Below, in pieces: positions 27,857 to 37,900 of a stretch of 45,869 nt of DNA. How positions within the stretch are numbered: the first letter of the stretch is position 1; each line of letters starts with the position of its first letter. The position numbers and the translations under genes were made by a program. The stretch is taken from NCBI GenBank assembly GCA_030681265.1, contig JAUXXD010000181.1:1-45869 (forward strand), in the 5' to 3' direction. Under the pieces are notes generated by a model, which was given only the letters and a program-made list of their open reading frames with translations, was not told the DNA's origin and made no database searches. The stretch comes from Candidatus Didemnitutus sp. (GTDB lineage Bacteria > Verrucomicrobiota > Verrucomicrobiia > Opitutales > Opitutaceae).

Positions 27857-28333
27857 TTACGGCGGGCCGGTTTTTTTGCCGAAATTGGCGATTCGCTCCA
27901 ACCGCTTGGTTTCCTCGGCGTTTTTCTCGCGTTCGTAGTCCGCCTGGGCGCGTTGGTCGAACGACGGAGTGAGCAAGGGGATGTGCCAGCGGTTGAGCGC
28001 GAGATCGAGGGCGTTCATTTTGCTCTCGGCGAGGCGGATGGCTTTGCGGGATTTGCCTTCCTTGGTCAGCCAGTCGTCAGCGTCCGGCTGGATGACTTTT
28101 TTCTCCACGACTTGATAGTCGGGAAGGGTAGTCACGCCTTCTTGCTCGGCGGGGCGTTCGACTTTGTTGGCCGCGTTTTTGGGCGCCGCACTGGCGGCAG
28201 GATTGAATTTGGGCAACCGGTCGCGCAACGCTTGTTGCACTTTGGGCGATGAGGTTTCCATCGTATAGGCATTGGCGCCACCGGTGAGCGTGCACGCCAA
28301 GGCCAAGCTACTGAGCAGGATTCGCATCGTCAT
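27857..28333 (-). CDS. Small secreted protein of unknown function
   Basis: 158 residues (a second ATG two codons in could be the start). An N-terminal signal peptide is likely (RILLSSLALACTLTGGANA, cut near residue 22). The rest is charged and helical, with Ala/Pro-rich linker sequence at about 45-60 and a Glu/Lys/Arg-rich C-terminal helix (QADYEREKNAEETKRLERI). I know of no family with this sequence. It lies in the long minus-strand run, 38 bases after the membrane protein gene and 46 bases before birA. The consistent codon use and short spacing support a real gene. Confidence 0.7.
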   Translation of the reverse strand: MTMRILLSSLALACTLTGGANAYTMETSSPKVQQALRDRLPKFNPAASAAPKNAANKVERPAEQEGVTTLPDYQVVEKKVIQPDADDWLTKEGKSRKAIRLAESKMNALDLALNRWHIPLLTPSFDQRAQADYEREKNAEETKRLERIANFGKKTGPP

Positions 28334-28371
28334 TTTGCGACCGGAGCAAACGGCAATTGTTCGTCGCGGCG

Positions 28372-28905
28372 TCAGGCTTTTTTGGGCGCAACCATTTTCG
28401 CCAGCACGAGACCGGCCAGCAGCCAGGAAACGGCGTCATAGAACATGGTCATGCCGTTCCAACTCCACGAATGTTGCCACCAGATCGACGTCGCGCCGTT
28501 GCTGTAAAACGTAATGAGCCCGCCGATCACTACGCAGAACATCAAGCGACAGCCGAAAGTGGTCAGCGAGGATTCGCACCGGACCAGCAGCAAGGCCACC
28601 AACACGCAGCTGATAAACCCGTGCAGGTAGCCTTTGATCATCGTCGAACCCATGTCCGCGGGAACTTTGCGGAATTGGATCATCGCGTAAGGTCCGGTTT
28701 TCATCGCTTCGGCCATCGCTTCTTCGCCGATGCGGGGGTCCGGCACCATGTAGGCGCCGTCAACGGTGAGAGAGGAGACCGCCGCGGCGAGGCCCGGGGC
28801 TTGTTCGAGGGCCCGATAAGGCACACCACTGAGACCGTAATAGCAGAAGCCCCAGAAGAACATAACAAGGGCGGCGAGGGCGGGAGCGAGGATGAATTTT
28901 TTCAT
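28372..28905 (-). CDS. Membrane protein of unknown function, four helices
   Basis: 177 residues from ATG 28905; the open frame extends to 28941 but an N-terminal membrane helix directly follows 28905 (KKFILAPALAALVMFFWGFCYYGL). Further helices: about 90-110 (YLHGFISCVLVALLLVRC), 115-140 (FGCRLMFCVVIGGLITFYSNGATSIWW) and 155-172 (FYDAVSWLLAGLVLAKMV). Between helices 1 and 2 lies a 60-residue extramembrane part. No family recognised; similar small proteins occur in Verrucomicrobiota and Planctomycetota. Upstream gap of 124 bases to the kinase gene suggests it may have its own promoter. Confidence 0.75.
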   Translation of the reverse strand: MKKFILAPALAALVMFFWGFCYYGLSGVPYRALEQAPGLAAAVSSLTVDGAYMVPDPRIGEEAMAEAMKTGPYAMIQFRKVPADMGSTMIKGYLHGFISCVLVALLLVRCESSLTTFGCRLMFCVVIGGLITFYSNGATSIWWQHSWSWNGMTMFYDAVSWLLAGLVLAKMVAPKKA

Positions 28906-29029
28906 GTGGGGTAGGGGTTGAATTACCCGTTCAGTCTGCACTGCGACACAATACGCGCAATGCCTCTTTCGCCGACATGCTGTGTGCAGCCGCGCACTCC
29001 CATTGTATTCGCCCGAGAAATCGCGCGAT

Positions 29030-30028
29030 TCAGGTGGTCGTGTTGGCGTGATTTTTTAGCCGCGGCCACATCACTTCGGGAATCGACGCGCCGAGATGCC
29101 GCACCGTTTCCGCACCGAGCATCGACGCAATGGCGCCCGCCTCGCTCAACGAGCGTCCGCGCAAGTAACCAAAGAGAAATCCTGCCGCCCAAGCGTCACC
29201 AGCACCCGTCGTATCAATGAGTCGTTCAACCGGCTCCGGTTCGACGCGGATCAACTCCGCGCCGCGTGCGATCCATGCGCCATCTTTGCCCATCTTGACG
29301 GCGGCGATGCCGCCGAATTGCGCCAGCTCGCGCGCATAGTTTTCGTAGTCATCATCACGTTGGAAGAGCGCCTTGGCTTCGTCCTCATTGGCGAAGACCA
29401 CCTCGATGCCCTCGTGCAGTTGCGCCATAATCCAGTCGCGTGCGAGGTTGACGACTTCGAACGACGCGAGATCGAGACTGACCGTGCAACCGGCGGCGCG
29501 GGCGGTCTGCATGACTTTCTCGGCGAGCGCGGGATTAAACATCAGGTAGCCTTCGACGTGCGCGTGACGGCAGTCGGCAAAGTCCGCCAGCGTGATTTCG
29601 GCGGGCGAAAGCGTCATCGCCGCGCCGAGGTGGGTGCGCATCGTGCGTTGGCCATCGGGCGTGACCATCGAGAGGCAACGGCCGTTGGGCAACATGGCGC
29701 GCTTGAAACGCGAGCCGTCACCACCAGCGGCGACGAAGTTGCTGAAATAATGTTCCGCCGTGGTGTCGCCGCCGATTTTGCCGAGGAAGGCGGTGCGCAA
29801 ACCGAGTCGCGTGGCACCGAGCGTCGTGTTGGCCGCCGCACCGCCGGGGATCATGGCGAGTTTGGTGCCGATGCGTTGCACCAAGTTGGCAATGTCGCTG
29901 TCATCGACGAGCACCATGCCGCCTTTGTCGCCGGCGACGTGTTGCTCGAGAAACGCATCCTCGACGTGCGCGAGGATGTCCATGATCGGATTGCCGACAC
30001 CGAGAAGTTCGAATTGAGCTGCGGACAT
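29030..30028 (-). CDS. PfkB-family carbohydrate/nucleoside kinase, adenosine-kinase-like
   Basis: 332 residues. The N-terminal motif LLGVGNPIMDILAHV with the later PGGAAANTTLGATRLG (PfkB signature 1) and the C-terminal DTTGAGDAWAAGFLFGYLRG (signature 2, catalytic Asp in GAGD) define the family. The N-terminal arrangement (VGNPIMDILAHVEDAFLEQH) resembles bacterial adenosine kinases more than ribokinase, which would make AMP from adenosine; ribokinase or another nucleoside/sugar substrate remains possible. It is read with the DUF6941-like gene upstream (58-base gap). Confidence 0.88.
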   Translation of the reverse strand: MSAAQFELLGVGNPIMDILAHVEDAFLEQHVAGDKGGMVLVDDSDIANLVQRIGTKLAMIPGGAAANTTLGATRLGLRTAFLGKIGGDTTAEHYFSNFVAAGGDGSRFKRAMLPNGRCLSMVTPDGQRTMRTHLGAAMTLSPAEITLADFADCRHAHVEGYLMFNPALAEKVMQTARAAGCTVSLDLASFEVVNLARDWIMAQLHEGIEVVFANEDEAKALFQRDDDYENYARELAQFGGIAAVKMGKDGAWIARGAELIRVEPEPVERLIDTTGAGDAWAAGFLFGYLRGRSLSEAGAIASMLGAETVRHLGASIPEVMWPRLKNHANTTT

Positions 30029-30086
30029 AAGAGAGGCGAAAAGTGGCGAAAAATTGAGAACGGGCGCGAACGCGGCAGTGTTGCGG

Positions 30087-32166
<2,080 letters not shown>

Positions 32167-32241
32167 CGCGCCCCGCGCGGCGCGCGGAGTGGATTTCGCC
32201 TCGTCCGCGCCGCGCTCGTGCTCCAGCCTGAGTTAACTCCC

Positions 32242-33036
32242 ATGCTCTTCGATTCCCAACGCCTGCTCCTCATCGCCGGTCCCTGCTCGCTCGAAAACGA
32301 GGGCGTGTGCCGCGCGGTCGCCACGAAATTGCAAGCACTCGCGTCGGCGCATCCGGAGCTGAACATCATTTTCAAAGGCTCATTCGACAAAGCCAACCGC
32401 ACCTCGCTCGGCGGTGATCGCGGCACGGGAATGCAGGAAGGTCTGCGTCTGCTCGCGTTGATCAAACGCGATTTCGGGTTTCCGGTGCTGACGGATATTC
32501 ACGAACGCCAGCAAGCCGCGACGGTGGCGGAAGTGTGCGACGTGTTGCAAATCCCCGCGTTCCTGTGCCGCCAGACAGATTTACTCCTCGCCGCCGCGGC
32601 GACCGGTCGCGTCGTCAACGTGAAAAAGGGCCAGTTTCTCTCGCCGCAGGAAATGGAATTCGTCGTCGCCAAATTGCGCGACGGTCAAGCAGCAGAGATC
32701 TGGCAAACCGAGCGTGGCACCACGTTTGGTTACCAGAATCTTGTCGTTGATATGCGCAGCTTCGCGATGATGAAGGCGCTCGGCTACCCGGCGATTTTCG
32801 ACGCCACGCACAGTGTGCAACTGCCCGGTGCCGCCGGTGGCAAGACGGGCGGGAAACGCGAATTTGTGCCGCCACTTGCCCGCGCCGCACTCGCAGCAGG
32901 AGCCGACGGCCTGTTCGTCGAAACGCATCCGGATCCGGCCAACGCCATCTCCGACGGACCCAACATGATCCCGCTCGAAGAGTTGCCGCAGATGATCGCG
33001 TCGTGCCTCGCGGTGTGGCGCGCAGTGCGCAGTTAA
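32242..33036 (+). CDS. kdsA: 3-deoxy-8-phosphooctulonate synthase
   Basis: 264 residues from ATG 32242 (the frame is open to 32218). Makes KDO-8-phosphate from PEP and arabinose 5-phosphate, the first committed step for the KDO of LPS, so the cell has an outer membrane. Motifs: [10 protein letters not shown] (about 11-20), [76 protein letters not shown]. The Cys in AGPCSLEN is at the position of the metal-ligand Cys of the Aquifex-type enzyme (Asn in E. coli); together with His and Asp/Glu in DATHS and [12 protein letters not shown] this suggests the metal-dependent class. Confidence 0.97.
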   Translation: MLFDSQRLLLIAGPCSLENEGVCRAVATKLQALASAHPELNIIFKGSFDKANRTSLGGDRGTGMQEGLRLLALIKRDFGFPVLTDIHERQQAATVAEVCDVLQIPAFLCRQTDLLLAAAATGRVVNVKKGQFLSPQEMEFVVAKLRDGQAAEIWQTERGTTFGYQNLVVDMRSFAMMKALGYPAIFDATHSVQLPGAAGGKTGGKREFVPPLARAALAAGADGLFVETHPDPANAISDGPNMIPLEELPQMIASCLAVWRAVRS

Positions 33037-33117
33037 GTGGAATTGTCGGCGCGAAGTTATCGCGGCCGTTGACCAGCGCGGAATGTTGCCGCAACTTCGC
33101 GGACCGAATTCTCCACC

Positions 33118-33600
33118 ATGTCTACTTTTATCATCGACGTGCCCATGCCTGCAATGGGTGCCACGGTCAGTGAACTGACCATCATTAACATTGTCGCCAC
33201 CGCCGGCGCGTGGGTGACCAAGGGCCAGAAACTCGCCGAGCTCGAGAGCGATAAGTCGGCCTTCGATTTCGAATCTCCCGCCGACGGCAAGATCATCTCG
33301 GTCCAAGGCAACAAAGGCGACGTGAAGTCCTCCGGCCAGCCGCTGTTCCGGATGGAGACGAGCGACGCGAGTTTGAAGCACCTCGAAGTGGCCGGGGCTG
33401 CTCCCGCGGCGAGTGCCGCACCGACTGACCCTGCGGCACCGGCCGCGTCGGCGAAAGCCTTGGTGTGGACGCCGCGCGCGTTGAAAGTCGCACAGGAAGC
33501 CGGACTCGATCACGCCGCGGTGACCGATATCGGAGCCACTGGTCCCGGCGGTCGCGTTTCTGGTGACGACGTCACCAAATACCTCGCGAGCCGGACCTGA
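33118..33600 (+). CDS. Lipoyl-domain plus E3-binding-domain protein lacking a catalytic domain
   Basis: 160 residues. Residues 1-80 are a biotinyl/lipoyl domain of the 2-oxoacid dehydrogenase type; the lipoyl Lys sits in LESDKSAFDF (about 45), as in E2 proteins. An Ala/Pro-rich hinge follows (about 88-115), then a peripheral subunit-binding domain about 118-158 (WTPRALKVAQEAGLDHAAVTDIGATGPGGRVSGDDVTKYL). A normal E2 would continue with a 230-residue acyltransferase domain; here the frame ends in TGA and a terminator follows within 30 bases. So it is a complete gene for an E2 fragment, able to hold lipoate and dock E3 or E1 but not to catalyse transfer. It follows kdsA by 81 bases. Confidence 0.9.
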   Translation: MSTFIIDVPMPAMGATVSELTIINIVATAGAWVTKGQKLAELESDKSAFDFESPADGKIISVQGNKGDVKSSGQPLFRMETSDASLKHLEVAGAAPAASAAPTDPAAPAASAKALVWTPRALKVAQEAGLDHAAVTDIGATGPGGRVSGDDVTKYLASRT

Positions 33601-33629
33601 TTCGTGCGTGCGCTTTCCTCTCGCATTTC

Positions 33630-33656
33630 AACCCGCGCGACGGCGCGGGTTTTTTA
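33630..33656 (+). terminator. Intrinsic terminator of the pyrG-kdsA-lipoyl unit
   Basis: AACCCGCGC (33630-33638) pairs with GCGCGGGTT (33643-33651) around GACG, followed by a T-run TTTTTT interrupted by A (33650-33656). Thirty bases after the stop of the lipoyl-domain gene. Confidence 0.88.
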
Positions 33657-33670
33657 TTCCCTTTGGGTCT

Positions 33671-33780
33671 AATACCCCGGAGCTCGCTCCGGCTTGGATT
33701 AAAGGGTGGGAGCGAGCAAGCTCGCTCCCACATGTGATGGGACTGTTTTCGGTAATGCCCCGGAGCTTGCTCCGGGGATC
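33671..33780. repeat. Cluster of three related palindromes (REP-like)
   Basis: Three hairpins in 110 bases. Hairpin A: CCGGAGC (33677-33683), TC, GCTCCGG (33686-33692), inside an imperfect outer arm TAAT..ATTA. Hairpin B: GTGGGAGCGAGC (33706-33717), AA, GCTCGCTCCCAC (33720-33731), a perfect 12-bp arm. Hairpin A': CCCCGGAGC (33758-33766), TT, GCTCCGGGG (33769-33777). All share the core GGAGC-NN-GCTCC, and A and A' share a TAATRCCCCGGAGC flank in the same orientation. None is followed by a T-run. Between the terminator at 33656 and rsmE, in non-coding DNA. Confidence 0.8.
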
Positions 33781-33819
33781 TTTACGTCCGCGAATTGCGC
33801 GGCGGCACGCAGCCGTCGC

Positions 33820-34572
33820 TCAGCAATTCAATTCGTAACCGACCACCGCGAGGGCGGCGACGGCGGCGGTGTCGCAGCGCAACACTAGCGGACCGAGCGT
33901 AATCGGCACGCAACCGGCCAGAAGACACTCCGTCATCTCCGCGGGCGAAAAATCACCTTCCGGACCGACGAGCCATAAGACGCGACGCGGCGCGTGGCCG
34001 TGTTTGGCACGGAATGTTTCAATTGTTTTCCGCAACGAAGTCGCACCCGCGTGCAGGCTGGCGACGAGTTTCAACTCGTAGCCGCCCGCGTGCGCGAGCA
34101 AGTCGGCGAGTTTTTGCACGGGCGTGAATGCGGGTAGCCATGGGTTGCCGCACTGCTTGGCGGCTTCGACGGCACCGGTGTGCCATTTTTCCACTTTCTT
34201 GGCAGCGCGTTCGCCGTCGAGATGAACCTGCGTGCGCTCGGTCAGAAGCGGGATGATGCGCACGACGCCGAGCTCCGTCGCTTGGCGCACTATCTCGTCC
34301 ATCGTCGCGCCTTTGGGCAGCGCCTGGGCGAGGGTGAGTTCGGGCGCGCGAGCGGGCGCTTGTTGCGTAGAGCGAACGGTTAAAATCGCGCCGGTTTTCG
34401 CCGGATCGGCGCATTCGCACTGCCACTCGCGCCCGCGCCCGTCGAACACGACAACCGGATCGCCGCGCGAGCAGCGATTGACGACGACGAGGTGGTGGCT
34501 CTCGGCGGCACCGAGGTGCAGTTCGGCGGCGGCGGCAGTCGCAAGAGGGGAATAGACACGGAAATCAGGCAT
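33820..34572 (-). CDS. rsmE: 16S rRNA (uracil(1498)-N(3))-methyltransferase RsmE
   Basis: 250 residues from ATG 34572 (the open frame upstream to 34614 begins with a poor Leu/Pro-rich segment). Methylates U1498 of 16S rRNA using SAM. The N-terminal PUA-like part has AESHHLVVVNRCSRGDPVVVFDGRG; the SPOUT knot domain has LAQALPKGATMDEIVRQATELGVVRIIPLLTERTQ, the SAM-binding knot LWLVGPEGDFSPAEM and the C-terminal LGPLVLRCDTAAVAAL motif. The motif LGxxILRxETA is slightly altered here (Asp for Glu) but intact. Convergent with the lipoyl gene; divergent from tRNA-Leu. Confidence 0.95.
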   Translation of the reverse strand: MPDFRVYSPLATAAAAELHLGAAESHHLVVVNRCSRGDPVVVFDGRGREWQCECADPAKTGAILTVRSTQQAPARAPELTLAQALPKGATMDEIVRQATELGVVRIIPLLTERTQVHLDGERAAKKVEKWHTGAVEAAKQCGNPWLPAFTPVQKLADLLAHAGGYELKLVASLHAGATSLRKTIETFRAKHGHAPRRVLWLVGPEGDFSPAEMTECLLAGCVPITLGPLVLRCDTAAVAALAVVGYELNC

Positions 34573-34695
34573 AGGGGAGGGCGGCGACAGCAGCGTGGGA
34601 AGAGGAAAGCGCAACGGGTGGGAGGCGTAAAGCCCGCGGTGAAAAATCAGGGTTTACAAAGCGGCGGCGCCCGCTTTGGTAGGCGGACTTGGTTT

Positions 34696-34783
34696 GCCCG
34701 GATGGCGGAATTGGCAGACGCAACGGACTCAAAATCCGTCGCCCTCTAAAGGCGTGTGGGTTCGACCCCCTCTCCGGGCACCA
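34696..34783 (+). tRNA. tRNA-Leu(CAA)
   Basis: 88 nt with encoded CCA (34781-34783), discriminator A. Acceptor GCCCGGA (34696-34702) pairs with TCCGGGC (34773-34779). Anticodon stem ACGGA/TCCGT with loop CTCAAAA gives CAA. A long variable arm (CGCCCTCTAAAGGCG) and T-loop GTTCGACCC fit a leucine tRNA. A hairpin CAAAGCGG (34657-34664)/CCGCTTTG (34671-34678) lies just upstream; it has no T-run. The tRNA stands alone between rsmE and the giant gene. Confidence 0.96.
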
Positions 34784-34936
34784 AGTGGTTTTGCGTGACG
34801 GCGGTGCGTTTTTGCGCGGAGCGTCGCTTGGGGCCAAGCCGTGGCTGGTTTCACGGATGGCGGAGCATAATAATTTTCAGGGATTCCCCTAGTGGGTGCT
34901 GCTTGAGTCTGGCGATCCTTTTGCCACGGTTCCGGC

Positions 34937-37900
34937 ATGGTTGCTCGACCCGGTCTCTCCACGCGCGCCTTTGGCCGTGCCCGAAACTTTATTGCAGCTG
35001 GTTTGCTCCGCGCCGTCCTGTTGGGGGTCGGTTTGTCCGCGAGCATCGCGATCGCGCAGGCGCAGGCGCAGGACCAGGGCCCGGTGGCGGTGGTGACCAA
35101 CATTTCCATTTCCAGCTCGTTCAACAACGGCATCGGGCAGGACGCCACCGGCATCACCTACTGGTCGGATGGCTACTCCCTCTATCGTTTGCGCCCGACG
35201 GACAGTTTTCCCTCCACCTTCCTCACCATCGGCGGATCCGGCAACAATTCGGTGCAGCGATTGGGTGTGACCCCAGCCGGATTACTGATCTGGACGGGCA
35301 ACCACACGGTCCACCGCACCACGTCGTCGGGGCAGAGCACGTTGCTCGCCGGCGTGCTGGGACAGAGCGGCTATCGCGACGGGCCGGGGGCGCAGGCGCT
35401 CTTCAACTCCCCGCAAGGTGTGGCGATGGACAGCTCGGGGACGCTCTACGTGGCCGACACCAATAACCACGTCATCCGCAAGATCGCACCGGACGGCACG
35501 GTCTCGACCCTCGCCGGCCGCGCCGGATTCTCCGGCAATGCGGATGGAGTGGGGGACACCGCGCGGTTCATGACTCCGCGCAGCGTGGCGGTGGATGCCG
35601 CGGGCCATGTCTTTGTGGCGGAGGGCACGTCCGCCATCCGCCGCATCACGCCGGACGGGGTGGTGACGACGTTTGCTGGCTCGAAGTCGCTGTCGGGCCT
35701 CGTGGACGGGCCGCCCGGAGTGGCGCGTTTCAATGCCCAGATCCAGGACATCGCCTTCACTCCCAAGGGCGATCTTTACGTCTTGGAAAATTCTTCCACT
35801 CGCGTCCTGCGTCGTGTGAGCCCGGATGGCACCGTGACCACCGTGGCCGGCGTGGCGGGAGCGACCGCCGAGTTGCTGGATGGGGTCGGCAGCGCGGCCC
35901 GCCTGTCGCAGCCGCGCTGGCTCGCTGCCGGCGCGGATGGATCGCTCATCCTCGCCGATTCCTTCCGGCTCCGCCGGGTTCTGCCGGAGGGGCTGCCCTA
36001 TGCTCCGATCATCAACGTCCAGCCGCAGTCCGCGACCGGTGCGCTCGGCCGCACTGTCACTCTGGGCGTCACGGCCTTCGGTTCGCCTGCACCCTCCTAT
36101 TCCTGGCGCAAGAACGGCAGTCTCATCGCCGGCACCGGTGGCCCCACGCTCACACTGACGAATCTCACCAATGCCGATGCGGCCGACTATACCGTGGTCG
36201 TGACGAACAATCTCGGCTCGGTCACCTCCACCGCGGCCACGCTCACGATCGTGCCGGCGCCGACCAACGACGCCTTCGCCACGCGGGCCACTCTCAGCGG
36301 CACGCCGGCCTCGGCGGTGACCGGCTTTCTCGGGGCCACGCGCGAGACCGGCGAACCCGCGCACAACGGCGCCGGCGCGGGCGGTTCGCTGTGGTGGAGC
36401 TGGACCGCGCCCTCGACCGGTTTCGTCAGCGTGGATGCCACCAGCGCCAGCGTCGCCTCCATCGTGAAAATCTACACCGGCACGGCGGTGGATGCGTTGA
36501 CGGCGGTGCCCGCCGCACCCGCCTACGCGAGCACGGACACGGCCGCGCGCCTCACCTTTGCCGCCACGGCGGGCATGACTTATCAGATTGCGGTTGAGCC
36601 GGTGGGCACGGTCAGTGGCACCGCGCGGGTCAGCCTCGGCTACACCTATCTGGTTTCTCCGGTCGCGGGAAACAGCGCGTTGTGGAACGGCTTCGGGTCC
36701 ACCGATGGCACGGGCGGTGACGCACGCTTCAACGGGGCGCACAGCATCGTGCGCGACAGCACCGGCAACTTCTTCATTTCGGATAGCCAGAATAACACCA
36801 TCCGCCGGATGACGCCCGCCGGGGTCGTGACGACCTTCGCGGGCACCGCCGGCAACTACAACTATGCCAACGGCACCGGCGCGGCGGCGGCCTTTCGCCA
36901 GCCGCAGGGACTCGCCATTGACGCGAGCAACAACCTCTACGTCGCCGATTCTTGGAATCACTCCATCCGCAAAATCACCCCGGCCGGCGTGGTCTCGCTG
37001 CTGGCGGGCGGCGGTGGCGAGAGCAACAGCGGTTTCACCAACGCGTCGGGCGCGTCGGCGCGGTTCAATTTTCCCATCGGTGTGGCGGTGGATGCGTCGG
37101 GCAACGTCTATGTCGCCGACTACAACAATCACGTCATTCGCCGCGTGACGGCGGCGGGCGCCGTCACGACCTACGCGGGTTCCGGCACGGCGGGCACAGT
37201 GGATGGCACGGGCACGGCGGCGCAGTTCAATTTTCCCCTCTCGGTCGCCCTCCGCGGCAGCACGCTCTATGTGACCGAGACCGGCGGTAACACCACCAAC
37301 CTGCGGGCCATCAATCTCAGCAACGCCGCCGTCACCACGATCGCCTCATCCCCGCAGATTCCCTACGGTGTGCGGGCCGTGGCGGTGGATGCCACGGATC
37401 ACGTTTACCTGACCAACGGTTCATTCAGCCCCGGCTTTCTCCGCGTATCTCCGCAAGGGGCGGTGGCGCAGATCCTCGGCGGGCAAGTTTCCAGTCCCAA
37501 CGCCTACATCGACGGCGACGGCTTGCGCTCGACGTTCAACACACCCTTCGGTGCGACGCTCGATCCCGCCGGTAACCTCTGGCTCACCAGCTACTACACC
37601 ATCCGCAAGGCGGTGCCCACGTCGGCTGCGCTCGCGCCGGTGTTGATGAGTTCGCCGGTCGACCGCACGGTGGAGGAGGGCACGCGGGTCGCCCTCTCCG
37701 CCGCCGTGTTTGGCGGACCGGCGCTCAGTTACCAGTGGGCAAAGAACGGCACGCCGATCACCGGCGCCACCGGAGCGGGACTGGTCTTTGATCCCGTCGC
37801 GCTCGGCGACGCCGGCAGCTACACCGTCACGATCACCAACGCTTCCGGCAGCGTCGTCGCCGCGCCCGCGCAGTTGCAGGTGTTGCCCGCGACGACCAAC

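Noticed and set aside
35282-37132. Minus-strand open frame of 616 codons, also 37421-38161, 43175-44092 and 44093-45532
   Set aside because: Same explanation: antisense shadows of the propeller blades, with the repeat period of the true gene showing up as repeated meaningless peptides.
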